From: Actinophytocola sp.
Lineage (GTDB): Bacteria; Actinomycetota; Actinomycetes; Mycobacteriales; Pseudonocardiaceae
Assembly (NCBI RefSeq): GCF_009379765.1
Contig: NZ_WHTD01000041.1
Span: 1-52,903, forward strand
Length of the DNA: 52,903 bases
Reading direction: 5' to 3'
Part shown: positions 6,852 through 15,641 of the stretch, in pieces
Layout of the letters: each line of letters opens with the position of its first letter
Position numbering within the stretch: the first letter of the stretch is position 1
The notes under the pieces: model-generated
Databases searched by the model: none
What the model was told of the DNA's origin: nothing
What the model saw: the letters and a program-made list of their open reading frames with translations, nothing else
Position numbers and translations under genes: made by a program

Positions 6852-8582
6852 ATGAAATCGGTTTCCTTCCGGCGGCCACGTCGTCGCCGACTCTTGTCCA
6901 TGGGGGTGGTCGCCGCCCTCGCGATCACCCTGCTCCACGTGCCCGGCCAGGCGGCCGCGGCCGGCGTCCTGCTCTCCCAGAACCGTCCGGTCACCGTGTC
7001 CTCGTCGGAGTCGGCAGCCTTCCCGGGCAGCTCCGCGGTCGACGGCGACGCCGGTACCCGGTGGTCGAGCCAGTTCGCCGACCCGCAGTGGATCCAGGTC
7101 GACCTCGGCAGCAGCGCCACCGTCGAGGAGGTGCGGCTGAACTGGGAGGCCGCCTACGCGCGGGCGTTCACCGTGCAGATCTCCAGCAACGCCACCGCAT
7201 GGTCCACCGTGTACACGACGAGCGCCGGTGCGGGTGGCGACCAGACGCTCGCGATCGCCGGCACCGGCCGGTACGTGCGGCTGCAGCTGACCGCGCGGGC
7301 CACCCAGTACGGCTACTCGCTCTGGGAGTTCCAGGTCTACGGCAACGGCGGCAGTGTCGAGCCCGGGCCGGACGGCCTGCTGTCGTACGGAAAGCCGGCC
7401 ACCGCGTCGACCTTCCAGGACGACGGCGCCTGCCGCGCGTGCACGCCGGCCAAGGCGACGGACCTCGACCCGGCCACCCGGTGGGCCACCAGCGCCACCA
7501 CCGGCTGGGTCGACCCCGGGTGGATCACGGTCGACCTCGGCGCCACCGCCACGGTGAGCGAGGTCGTGCTGCAGTGGGACCCGGCGTTCGCGGTGTCCTA
7601 CCAGCTGCAGGTCTCCGACGACAACGCCAACTGGCGCACGATCTACACCACGACCACGGGCGGCGGCTTCAAGGAGACGCTGACCGTGTCGGGCACCGGG
7701 CGGTACGTGCGGATGTACGGCACGCAGCGGTCCAACGGTTACGGCTACTCGCTGTGGGAGTTCCAGGTGTACGGCACCGGCGGCGCCCCGACGCCGCCCC
7801 CGCCGGCCCCGCCAGCGCCGGACTTCGGCCGTCTCGTGTGGAGCGACGAGTTCAACGGTCCCGACGGTTCCACCCCGGACCCTGCCAAGTGGACACCCGA
7901 GGTCGGGCCGGGCGTGAACAACGAGCTGCAGTACTACACGAACAACGACAACGCGCGGATGGACGGCGCGGGCAACCTGGTGATCCAGGCGCGGCGCGAG
8001 GTCACACCCGGCTCGGCGTGCCCGCCGGACCCGAACAGCGGTGGGAGCACGACCTGCCAGTACACCTCGGGCCGGCTCAACACCCACGGCAAGTTCGACA
8101 CCACCTACGGGCGGGTCGAGGCGCGGATCAAGGCGTCGACGACGCAAGGGTTGTGGCCCGCGTTCTGGATGCTGGGCAGCAACTTCTTCGCCGGCACCCC
8201 GTGGCCGTCCAGCGGTGAGATCGACATCCTCGAGCACATCGGCCGGGAGCCGAACCTGGTGCACTCGACGTTGCACGCGCCGGCCTACTTCGGCGGTGGC
8301 GGCTTCGGGGCGCCGCTCGACCTCGGTACCGGCGTCGGGTCCGCCTTCCACGTGTTCGCGGTCGAGTGGGACGCGAGCCACATGACGTTCTTCGTGGACG
8401 GCAACCCGTTCTTCACCGTCGACCGGGCCGCGTTGGAGTCGACCAGGGGGCCATGGGTGTTCGACCACCCGTTCTTCATCATCCTCAACAACGCGGTCGG
8501 CGGCGACTGGCCGGGACCGCCCGGGCCGGGCACCGTGCTGCCGCAGAACATGATGATCGACTACGTGCGCGTCTTCCGGTAG
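6852..8582 (+). CDS. Secreted GH16 beta-glucanase with two discoidin domains
   Basis: A 576-residue exported enzyme. A basic signal peptide (about residues 1-37) is followed by two F5/8-type C (discoidin) domains, each ending in YGYSLWEFQVYG, roughly residues 40-160 and 170-310, then a PTPPPPAPPAP linker and a GH16 catalytic domain from about residue 325. The catalytic signature EIDILE gives nucleophile Glu456, assisting Asp458 and acid/base Glu461. GH16 enzymes of this type cleave beta-1,3 or beta-1,3/1,4 glucans such as laminarin; discoidin domains bind carbohydrate. AAAGGAG precedes the ATG by 5-6 bp. An operator at the promoter suggests sugar-inducible control. Confidence 0.93.
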   Translation: MKSVSFRRPRRRRLLSMGVVAALAITLLHVPGQAAAAGVLLSQNRPVTVSSSESAAFPGSSAVDGDAGTRWSSQFADPQWIQVDLGSSATVEEVRLNWEAAYARAFTVQISSNATAWSTVYTTSAGAGGDQTLAIAGTGRYVRLQLTARATQYGYSLWEFQVYGNGGSVEPGPDGLLSYGKPATASTFQDDGACRACTPAKATDLDPATRWATSATTGWVDPGWITVDLGATATVSEVVLQWDPAFAVSYQLQVSDDNANWRTIYTTTTGGGFKETLTVSGTGRYVRMYGTQRSNGYGYSLWEFQVYGTGGAPTPPPPAPPAPDFGRLVWSDEFNGPDGSTPDPAKWTPEVGPGVNNELQYYTNNDNARMDGAGNLVIQARREVTPGSACPPDPNSGGSTTCQYTSGRLNTHGKFDTTYGRVEARIKASTTQGLWPAFWMLGSNFFAGTPWPSSGEIDILEHIGREPNLVHSTLHAPAYFGGGGFGAPLDLGTGVGSAFHVFAVEWDASHMTFFVDGNPFFTVDRAALESTRGPWVFDHPFFIILNNAVGGDWPGPPGPGTVLPQNMMIDYVRVFR

Positions 8583-8591
8583 CCGACCGGA

Positions 8592-8625
8592 CACTGGTTC
8601 ACCCGTGGCGGCGGGTGAACCAGTG
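8592..8625. terminator. Bidirectional hairpin between GH16 and metalloprotease genes
   Basis: Perfect 14-bp arms (CACTGGTTCACCCG at 8592 and its complement ending 8625) with a 6-nt loop. It starts 10 bp after the GH16 stop and overlaps the last codons of the convergent metalloprotease gene, so it can serve both transcripts. No T-run follows on either side. Confidence 0.8.
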
Positions 8626-9849
8626 CCGGTGGCCGCGGTAGAACGTGACCAGGAAGATCACCTGCAGAGTGCCTTCGATGAGGATGATCAGCGCACTGTC
8701 CAGCGCCCGCATCGGGTTCCCACCCGGCGCGAGCCCCTCGACCAGGCCGACCGCCGCGCCCGCGATGCCCTCGACCAGGATCGGCAGGCCGAACAGGCCG
8801 AACCCGGTGAGCGTCACCACGCTGCCGAGCGCCATGGCCACCGCGTAGACCCGCACGCCGCGCCGTTCCCCGGCCGGCAGGTCCACGGTCGGGTCGGCCG
8901 CCGGGCGGCGCGACAGCCGACTCCGCAGGTACCGAACGTAGGAAAGGCCGTCCTGGAACAGGTTCCGCCCGTGCAGCCACTCCATCAGCACGTAGTAGAG
9001 GTCGGTGCGCATGTACACCTGAAGCTGGATGGTCATGCTGAGCAGCACGACCAGTGCCAGCGCGGCGACCAGCCCCCGCGCGCCGGCCGGCAGCCCCGCG
9101 TGCGCGGCGAGGAGCGCGCAGCCGGCGACCACGAACGCGTCCGAGCGCAGCCCGGCCAGGTACACCCGGAACCGGCGGCGGCGAGGCACCGACCAGATCG
9201 CGGTCACGTCGGTCTGCACGACCAGGTAGTGCAGCCGGGTGGAGAACCCGATCCTGGCCGGCGCGCCGTAGGACCGCGCGGCGGCCAGGTGCATCAGCTC
9301 GTGGACGCTCAGGCTGACCGAGAACAGCGCGGTGTTGACCAGCACCGCGAGCCCGACGTACGGCGTCCAGTAGAAGTCGGATGCTTCCGGCACCAGTTCG
9401 GGGCGGCGCCACCAGGTGACCGCCGCGGCCGCCACCACGGCGCACCACACCACGGTGGCGGTCCTGCCGAACAGCCACCGCACGTGCCGCTCGCGCAGCC
9501 AGGGCAGGTGCGCCCGCGGCACGTCGGCCGGTTCCGCGACCGCCAGACCGTCCACGGCGGTCGCGAAGCCCAGCTCGAGCAGTGCCTCGACGAGCTCGGC
9601 GACGTCGAGCGCCACGTCCTGCTCGCGGTCGATCCGGTCGGCGACCCCCCGCACCGTCAGGCCCTCGCCGAGCAGCCGGACCGCGTCCGCGCCGACGCGG
9701 GGAACCTCGACGAACTCGCCGGTGTCGGCCCGGCCGACCACCACCTGGTCGGGGTCGTCGTCGCTGTCCCGGAAGGCCAGCGGGTGCAGGCGCAGCACGG
9801 TGTCCTGGCCGATGTCCACTGTGGACGATGAGACCGGGGTGTCAGCCAT
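8599..9849 (-). CDS. PqqD-like domain / M50-like membrane metalloprotease
   Basis: A 416-residue protein. Residues ~18-100 look like a PqqD-type winged-helix domain (RVGADAVRLLGEG, DVAELVEALLELGF), the fold used as a RiPP recognition element. The rest is a polytopic membrane domain with the zinc motif HELMH (His183, Glu184, His187) and a second motif RTDLYYVLMEW with Asp283, as in site-2-protease-like peptidases and YydH-type peptide metalloproteases. It would cut or export a substrate within the membrane. ATG at 9849 overlaps the upstream ThiF-like gene by 8 bp. The substrate is unknown. Confidence 0.8.
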   Translation of the reverse strand: MADTPVSSSTVDIGQDTVLRLHPLAFRDSDDDPDQVVVGRADTGEFVEVPRVGADAVRLLGEGLTVRGVADRIDREQDVALDVAELVEALLELGFATAVDGLAVAEPADVPRAHLPWLRERHVRWLFGRTATVVWCAVVAAAAVTWWRRPELVPEASDFYWTPYVGLAVLVNTALFSVSLSVHELMHLAAARSYGAPARIGFSTRLHYLVVQTDVTAIWSVPRRRRFRVYLAGLRSDAFVVAGCALLAAHAGLPAGARGLVAALALVVLLSMTIQLQVYMRTDLYYVLMEWLHGRNLFQDGLSYVRYLRSRLSRRPAADPTVDLPAGERRGVRVYAVAMALGSVVTLTGFGLFGLPILVEGIAGAAVGLVEGLAPGGNPMRALDSALIILIEGTLQVIFLVTFYRGHRHWFTRRHG

Positions 9850-10843
9850 TGCCGCAGCTCGGGCAGTCCGGGTCATCGGGCACGTCCTTGAGGTACAGGT
9901 GGTCCCAGTGCGCGAAGTTCCAGTGCATCGCCTGGCCGGGCACCTGGGTGCGCAGCCCGCCGAGGTGGTAGACCACCTCCAGCGCGCACATGTGCCCGGT
10001 GACATTGGCGCTGGCCGCGGTCACCGCGTTCGGCGGGGCGCCCGGGAACAGCCGGCGGCCGTGCGCGACGTGTTCCTGAGCCGACGCCTTGCGGTGCAGG
10101 CACTCCCAGCAGCCGGTCTCGCCGGGCCGGAAATGGCCGACCACCGCCATCGGTCCGGTGTAGAGCGCCATGAACCACGGCGTGCCCGTGCGCAGCGCGG
10201 CTTCGTTGGTCCAGCGCGAGATGTCCGGCTGCGGCTCGTCCGCGCACAGCACGAACACGTCCCGACCGGCCATCAGGTCGGCGATGTCATCGGCGCAGGT
10301 CGCCCGCAGCTCCTCGCCGGTGACGCGCACCAGCGAGTTCATCTCCCGCAGCCGCTCGACCGCCCGCTTCACCTTCGACAGGCCGACATCGGACTCGGTG
10401 TAGAGCAGCTGCCGGCACAGGTTCTCCTCCTCGACGACGTCGAAGTCGACGCAGTGCACGGTGCCGACCCCGCTCGCGACGAGGCCCGCGGCGACCGCCG
10501 AGCCGGTGCCGCCGAGACCGAGCACCGCGACGGAGGACTTCTTCAGGCGGGCCTGGATCTCGTACGGCGACTCGCGCGGCTGGTCGTCGATCCAGGCGAA
10601 GTAGTGCCGGGGCGAGGCGTAGCGGGCCGCCTCGCGTTCGCTGATCGGCAGCGGCGCGGCGGCGTCTTCGAGGAACCCGTTCGCGGCGAGCTCGGCGATC
10701 GCCTCGCGGACGCCGCCGGGATCGAGGTCGGGCAGCTCGGCGCAGACCGCGTCGGCGTCCCGGGTGCCGTCCAGCAGCACCAGGATCCGTTCCAGCGTGC
10801 CGTCCTCGTCGTCCTCGATCTCCGCCGCCACGCCGTACTGCAT
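9842..10843 (-). CDS. ThiF/E1-like adenylyltransferase with N-terminal winged-helix domain
   Basis: A 333-residue enzyme. Residues 1-65 resemble the PqqD/RRE-like N-domain of peptide-modifying ThiF proteins. The Rossmann core has GLGGTG (109-114), HCVDFDVVEEENLCRQ with Asp133, Asp135, Arg144 and Gln145, and the SDVGLSK region with Lys157, the canonical ATP-binding set. CWEC (245-248) and CPSC (327-330) would bind structural zinc. Such enzymes adenylate a carboxyl group of a peptide or carrier protein. No in-frame ATG/GTG lies just upstream although the frame is open and looks protein-like for about ten more codons, so the N-terminus is uncertain. It overlaps the metalloprotease gene. Confidence 0.83.
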   Translation of the reverse strand: MQYGVAAEIEDDEDGTLERILVLLDGTRDADAVCAELPDLDPGGVREAIAELAANGFLEDAAAPLPISEREAARYASPRHYFAWIDDQPRESPYEIQARLKKSSVAVLGLGGTGSAVAAGLVASGVGTVHCVDFDVVEEENLCRQLLYTESDVGLSKVKRAVERLREMNSLVRVTGEELRATCADDIADLMAGRDVFVLCADEPQPDISRWTNEAALRTGTPWFMALYTGPMAVVGHFRPGETGCWECLHRKASAQEHVAHGRRLFPGAPPNAVTAASANVTGHMCALEVVYHLGGLRTQVPGQAMHWNFAHWDHLYLKDVPDDPDCPSCGNG

Positions 10844-10874
10844 GAGCCCGAGGACGATGCGGTTGCCCGGCAGG

Positions 10875-10903
10875 GCGAAGGAACCAGGATCACGGGACCC
10901 TAG
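10875..10903. repeat. Solo copy resembling one end of the MITE-like element at 35.2 kb
   Basis: GCGAAGGAACCAGGATCACG and the following GGACCCTAG match the right end of the 35156-35321 element (GCAAAGGAACAGGATCACGC then GACACTAG) at all but a few positions, with one gap. As there, the terminal CTA is the reverse complement of the stop codon of a minus-strand gene. No second end is nearby. Chance similarity is possible. Confidence 0.45.
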
Positions 10904-11418
10904 ACCGTCGACAGGCGAAGGGTGGCCGCGCCGTCCGCGACCGCGGCCATCGTCAGGCGCACCCGGTTGAGCGTGAACACCGCGCCGGGGTGCCCGGTGA
11001 GGGTGGCCGTCGGGACGTCGCCCGCGACGATCCCCGTCCCGCAGCGGGGGTCGCCGTCGCAGCCGACGGTGAACGACCCGCCGGCGATCACGGCCACCAT
11101 CGACACCTCGTCACCGGTGATCGTCTCGAGGCTGACGTAGCTCAGTCCGAAGGCCGGGTCGACCGGGATGACGGTCGGCGCGGTGACCCGGACCTCGCAC
11201 GTGCCGTCCGTGCACGCGTTCACGTTGCCGCCGTCCGCCGGTGGCGTGGCCGGGGGCGGGGGAGCGGTGGTGGTGGTCGTTGTCGTTGTCGCCGTGGTGG
11301 TTGTTGTCGTCGTTGTCGTCGGCTCGGTCGAGGGGCCGGACGCGGCGCCGCCGGTCCGGGACATGCAGCCGGGCAGCACCAGGAGTGCGGCCAGCAGTGC
11401 CGCGGCTCGTCGGGTCAT
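10900..11418 (-). CDS. Thr-rich-linker lipoprotein
   Basis: A 172-residue lipoprotein. MTRRAAALLAALLVLPGC gives a short signal peptide with lipobox Cys18, then a linker made almost only of Thr and a Pro-rich stretch (residues ~32-62). The folded part contains two close Cys pairs (ACTDGTCEV and VGCDGDPRCG) and beta-strand-like sequence. No family is recognised. ATG at 11418 is chosen because it starts directly at the signal peptide. It is first in a same-strand run with the ThiF-like and metalloprotease genes (56-bp gap), so a link to that system is possible but unproven. Confidence 0.75.
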   Translation of the reverse strand: MTRRAAALLAALLVLPGCMSRTGGAASGPSTEPTTTTTTTTTATTTTTTTTAPPPPATPPADGGNVNACTDGTCEVRVTAPTVIPVDPAFGLSYVSLETITGDEVSMVAVIAGGSFTVGCDGDPRCGTGIVAGDVPTATLTGHPGAVFTLNRVRLTMAAVADGAATLRLSTV

Positions 11419-11462
11419 GGTCCACAGCAGACCACGGCGGGCCCGGGACCACTCCCGGGGGC

Positions 11463-11494
11463 GGTGGCCGTGACCGCAACCGGCCACGGCCACC
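11463..11494. terminator. Hairpin after the M14 carboxypeptidase gene
   Basis: Perfect 10-bp arms GGTGGCCGTG / CACGGCCACC with a 12-nt loop, 11 bp beyond the stop of the minus-strand carboxypeptidase and upstream of the lipoprotein start. It likely separates the two transcription units. Confidence 0.65.
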
Positions 11495-11505
11495 ACGGGA
11501 GGGAG

Positions 11506-13615
11506 CTACTGGTTCAGCAGTTCCTCGTGGTCACGGGCGACCCGGACCAGCTCCAGCAGGCCGTCGGCGTACTCCTGGGACTCCGCGTGTGCCTCGGGGA
11601 ACGGCGGCTGGAAGCCCATGCCCTCCCACTCGCCGGTCGCCGCGTTCCAGCGGTCGTTGCCGATCTCGAAGTCCCACGCGTAGATGCCCAGCTCGTAGTA
11701 CAGCTGGTCGGCGGAGTTGCCGGCCGCCGAGTACAGCACGTCGGCCACCGGGCCGGTGCGCGACGGCCAGGTGACCGTGCTGCGGCCGCCGGCGATGGCC
11801 CCGACGATGCGCTTGGCGCTCGCCTGGAACAACGTCGACTCCTCGGTGGACGGCCGGGGCAGGGTGATCCGGCCCGGCATCGCGTACGCCCCCGGCGGCC
11901 ACATGAAGTACCCGCCGTAGCTGTGCACGTTCATCCCGAACCTGATGTTCGGGTGCGCCGCGGCCAGGTCGACCACGTTGTTGGCCTCCGCCTCCGACAG
12001 CTCCGCGGTGCCGGCGTACGTGCCGGACAGGCAGTTCGTCGTCGACGCGCCCACGTAGCCGTCGAACACCGAGCCGACCGTGTAGTTCCGGTTGACGTCC
12101 ACGCCCCACGAGTCGGCGAACCGGGGGTCGCGCTGAGCCCCGGTGCAGTGGTTGGACATGTTCTTGCGCTGGAAGTTCGCGTCGTTGAACGAGTAGTTCG
12201 CGCCGTCCGGGTTGACCGTCGGGATCACGAACACCTCGACGTCCTCCAGGAGTTGGCGGGTCTCCTCGTCGGTCGCGTAGTTGGCGAGCAGCCGCTCCGC
12301 GAACTCCAGCGTGACGAGCGGCGTCGCCCACTCGCGCGCGTGCTCCTGGGAGTAGGCCAGCACGCCGATCCGCGAGCCGTCCCGGTGCGCGCCGATGCGC
12401 AGCGCCTGCACGGTCCACGGCTTGTGCGGCACGCCGGCCGGCGCGTCGAGGCCGTCGGACATCCGCGCGGGACCGGCCACCGGCATGACCTTGCCGGCCG
12501 AGCCGTCCTCGACGAACGCGGTGAACCGCTGCGGGAACCGGGCACCGATGAGCGCGGCGACCTGGTCGGTGGTGCTGATGACCGCGCCGTCGCGGTCGGT
12601 CGCGAGCGACACGGTCAGCACCCGGTCGCGCCAGGTGGCCCGCGCGGGCCGGTTCGGCTTGCCCGGGTCGACCGTGCGGACCTGCCAGCCGTTGGGCCCC
12701 TGGTCGCCGTACTGCACGGACTCGACGACGACCGCCGCGATCGCCGGGTCGCCGACGTAGGTGGTCGCGGTGCGGCGGTAGCCCTGGGTCTTGTTGGGCA
12801 GGTCGACGACGTCGACGAGGTCCCGGTACTGGCGGGCCAGCCGCGCGACGCGGGCCTTGATGTCGACCGGCGTCATGTACGCGTCGACGAAGTCGTGCTG
12901 GTAGCCCTCGGGGAGCTCCGGCGGGGTCGCGCCGGGCCACAGCGTCGGGGTGATCGTCCGGCTGACACCGCCGAGGCTCGACGTCGCGGTCACCTGCACC
13001 GGCTTCGCGGGCACCGGCTGCGGCGACGCGATGTGGTACTGGTACTCGCCGGCGTCCTCGAACCGCTGCAGCGGGAAGGAGCCGGTCGTGCCGTCCGCGG
13101 TCCGCCAGCCCACCGTGATCTCGACCTCGGGGTCGAACACGGCGGTGGTGGCGACCCGGGTCTCGAGGAACGTCCGGCCGTCCGTGGTCCACCAGTAGGC
13201 GGACAGGAACTGCAGGGTGTCCGCGGCCGCGCGCTGGGCGGCGCCGACCCGCGACTTCGCGGCCTGCACGCTCTGCGCGTACCTGGCGGTGCCGTCCTGC
13301 TCGCGCTGGATCAGCTGCAGCGGCTCGGCGCCCTTGGCGACGAGGCCGTCGAGCTGGGTGCCGGTGAGCACGAGGTCGGCGATCAGCTTCCCGTCGGGGG
13401 TGCGCCCCGACGTGGCGACGTCGGCGCCGCTCGCCAGGAGCTGGTCGAGCATCGACTCGGCGGGTAGTCAGCCGCACGAGGGCGACCTCGTCGGCGGCCA
13501 CGCTGACCTTCGCGCCGGGTGGCGCCGCCGTGGCCGGCGTTGTGCTTGCTGCGAACGTGGCGGTACACAGCAGGGCGACGGCCGCGGCCGCATTGCCCCA
13601 TCCGCGCTTGGACAT
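11506..13615 (-). pseudogene. Secreted M14 zinc carboxypeptidase with one frameshift
   Basis: Two overlapping frames together make a ~700-residue M14 protein. The first (from ATG 13615) encodes signal peptide MSKRGWGNAAAAVALLCTAT and continues to VSVAADEVALVRL; the second begins in-frame with PAESMLDQLLASGADV and runs to the end. The shift lies between 13464 and 13471 and removing one base would restore VRLLPAESMLDQ. The catalytic domain is intact: zinc ligands in SQEHAREW and MNVHSYGGYF, substrate-binding NPDG and VDVNRNY, and catalytic Glu in YYELGIYAWDFE. Normally it would trim C-terminal residues from peptides outside the cell. Either a recent inactivating indel or an assembly error. Confidence 0.85.
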
Positions 13616-13663
13616 GGCGCCTCCCGAACGAGAGTGTGGTGGGCCAATCCTTCCCGACCACCG

Positions 13664-14071
13664 TTAGGAGTCAAAGAGTTTCGTCCTGCGAAACCAACCG
13701 GCGCCCGCTCGACGCACCGCCGCGACGATCTCGGTGTTCGGCGCGCCCTTCAGGAGGTACTCGGCGATGCCCGCGCGGGTCATCTCGGCCACCGTGCCCG
13801 AGTCGTCGTAGGCGGAGAACGCCAGGATGCGCGTCGCGGGCGAGCGTTCCCGGATCTCCCGCGCCGCGCGTGGGCCGCCGCCGCCCGGCATCCGGACGTC
13901 GAGCACGGCAACCGCGGGAGCGTGTCGCTCGGCCAGCGCGATGGCCTCGTCGGCGTCCCCGGCCACGGCGACCACCGCGATGTCCGGCTCGGCCTCGAGC
14001 ACCTCACGCAGGGCGTCGCGGATCATCGGGTCGTCGTCGGAGATGAGCACGCGCAGCGGTTCGGACGTCAT
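13664..14071 (-). CDS. Single-domain response regulator
   Basis: A 135-residue receiver domain with no output domain. Acidic pocket ISDDDP (11-14), phospho-acceptor Asp58 in AVLDVRMPG, switch Ser in ILAFSAYDD and Lys in YLLKGAPN are all present. Its ATG overlaps the TGA of the PAS kinase gene (ATGA), so the kinase is its obvious phosphodonor. With no DNA-binding part it must act by protein contacts or phosphotransfer. Confidence 0.88.
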   Translation of the reverse strand: MTSEPLRVLISDDDPMIRDALREVLEAEPDIAVVAVAGDADEAIALAERHAPAVAVLDVRMPGGGGPRAAREIRERSPATRILAFSAYDDSGTVAEMTRAGIAEYLLKGAPNTEIVAAVRRAGAGWFRRTKLFDS

Positions 14072-15126
14072 GGCGCCACGCCGGGGTCCGGGTCGGCCGG
14101 CAGCCAGAACTCGACGGTGGTGCCGCGGTCGGGCGCGCCGCGGATCGTCCACCAGCCGCCCGCCGTCTCCGCCCGCTCGCGCATCTCGATCAGACCGAAG
14201 TGCTCGTGCGGCTCGGGCGGGGTGCCCGGCGGGGCGTACCCCTGCCCGTCGTCGGTCACCCGGCCAAGGACTCCATCGTCCACAGTGGACAACTCGATGA
14301 GGATCGAGGTCGCCCGGGCGTGCTTGCGCACGTTGGTGAGTGCCTCCTGGCAGATCCGGAAGATCGTGATCGCGGTCTCGGTCGGCGGCTCCCGGTCGAG
14401 CTCCGCGTGCAGGGTCGGGGTGACCCCCCACCCGGTAACCGCGTCCCGGAGGTAGTCGCCGAGCGCGTGGACCAGCCCGTGCCGGTCGATCGCGGTCGGG
14501 CGCAGCTGGAACACGAGGCCGCGCAGCCGGCTGATGGTGCCGCGCACGGCGTCGTCGAGCTGGGCGAGCGTCGCGGTGTGCTCGGCCGGCAACCGGCCGG
14601 CGAGCAGTTGCAGCCGCATGCCGACCGCGACCATCGACTGGATGGAGTCGTCGTGCACGTCCCAGGCGATGCGCCTGCGCTCCTTCTCCTGTGCCTGCAC
14701 CAGGTGGCCCAGCAACCGGCGCCGCTCGTCGAGCTGCTGCTCGGCCGTGCGCCGCTCGGTCAGGTCGCCGGTGACCTTGCCGAACCCGCGGAGCCGGCCG
14801 GTGTCGTCGTGCAGGGCGGTGATGACGACGTGGGCCCAGAAGGGGGTGCCGTCCTTGCGGATGCGCCAGCCCTCGTCATCGAGGCGGCCCTCGGCCACGG
14901 CGGTCTCGAGCTCGCGGCGGGGTTTGCCGGCGGCGACGTCCTCGGGTGGGTAGAGGACGGAGAAGTGCTCGCCGATGATCTCCTCGGCGGTGTAGCCCTT
15001 GATGCGTTCGGCGCCGGCGTTCCAGCTCAGGACGTGCCCGGTCGGGTCGAGCATGAAGATCGCATAGTCCAGGACGCTCCCGACGAGCAGCCGGAAGTCG
15101 GCCCCCAGCGGAGTCGCGTCGGACAT
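14068..15126 (-). CDS. Soluble PAS sensor histidine kinase (NarL-type)
   Basis: A 352-residue kinase. A PAS domain covers about residues 12-125 (YAIFMLDPTGHVLSWNAGAE, WRIRKDGTPFWAHV), followed by a HisKA_3 dimerisation helix with phospho-acceptor His158 in IAWDVHDDSIQSM, and an HATPase domain with CQEALTNVRKHA (N box), VTDDGQGY (G1) and HFGLIEMRERA (G2). There are no membrane segments, so it senses a cytoplasmic signal. ATG at 15126. It is coupled to the downstream receiver-only regulator. Confidence 0.92.
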   Translation of the reverse strand: MSDATPLGADFRLLVGSVLDYAIFMLDPTGHVLSWNAGAERIKGYTAEEIIGEHFSVLYPPEDVAAGKPRRELETAVAEGRLDDEGWRIRKDGTPFWAHVVITALHDDTGRLRGFGKVTGDLTERRTAEQQLDERRRLLGHLVQAQEKERRRIAWDVHDDSIQSMVAVGMRLQLLAGRLPAEHTATLAQLDDAVRGTISRLRGLVFQLRPTAIDRHGLVHALGDYLRDAVTGWGVTPTLHAELDREPPTETAITIFRICQEALTNVRKHARATSILIELSTVDDGVLGRVTDDGQGYAPPGTPPEPHEHFGLIEMRERAETAGGWWTIRGAPDRGTTVEFWLPADPDPGVAP

Positions 15127-15166
15127 GGCGTAACTGTGCCCGATGCGGGCGGTCGGGACCAACGGC

Positions 15167-15622
15167 TCAGGCCGGCGCCGGGTTCGGGATCGGGGTCGGG
15201 GTCGCTGGAAGGTCACACCACACGACCTTCCCGCGACCCCGCCTCGACACACCCCACGCCGTGGACAGGCGTTCGACCAGACGCATACCCAGGCCGCGGT
15301 GACCGGACCGCAGGACGGTCGGCGGCCGGGGGCTGTCGTCGGACACCTCGACGCGGATCCCCGTGGACACCTCCACCAAGCGCACCACCGGCTGCCCATG
15401 TGCGTGCAACAGCACGTTGCTCACCAGCTCGGACACCACCTGCGCGGCGTCCTGCCAACTCTGGTGGCCCCACCCGGTCAGCGTCGTGCGGGTGAACTCG
15501 CGCGCCAGTGCGGCACTGCGGTGGCTCTCCGGAAGCCGAACCTCCGTGTGCGTCAGGGCATCTGCGTCCACGTGTGCACTGTCCGGCAACACCGCGCCGG
15601 CGGCGAGACGCAGTGAGCTCAC
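15167..15622 (-). CDS. Anti-sigma/RsbW-like ATP-binding protein
   Basis: A 151-residue HATPase_c_2 domain protein starting at GTG 15622 (VSSLRLAAGAVL). It has the GHKL boxes VVSELVSNVLLHA (N), VEVSDDSPRPP (G1) and HRGLGMRLVERLS (G2). Proteins of this type are serine kinases controlling anti-anti-sigma factors, or orphan regulatory ATPases abundant in actinobacteria. It lies 19 bp after the LuxR-type regulator and 40 bp before the PAS kinase, probably in one transcript. Confidence 0.83.
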   Translation of the reverse strand: MSSLRLAAGAVLPDSAHVDADALTHTEVRLPESHRSAALAREFTRTTLTGWGHQSWQDAAQVVSELVSNVLLHAHGQPVVRLVEVSTGIRVEVSDDSPRPPTVLRSGHRGLGMRLVERLSTAWGVSRRGRGKVVWCDLPATPTPIPNPAPA

Positions 15623-15641
15623 GCCGCCTGGTGCAAACGCA

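Noticed and set aside
6579..8594. 671-residue minus-strand open frame opposite the GH16 gene
   Set aside because: Arg/Gly/Val-rich translation without domains, exactly antisense to a clear GH16 gene; a high-GC shadow frame.
10543..10893. GTG-initiated frame at the start of the ThiF-like gene
   Set aside because: It follows the wrong frame: the ThiF motifs are read in the frame starting at 10843, and this translation is Arg/Ser/Pro-rich noise.
11168..11473. Plus-strand frame with long Val runs
   Set aside because: It is the antisense reading of the Thr-rich linker of the lipoprotein.
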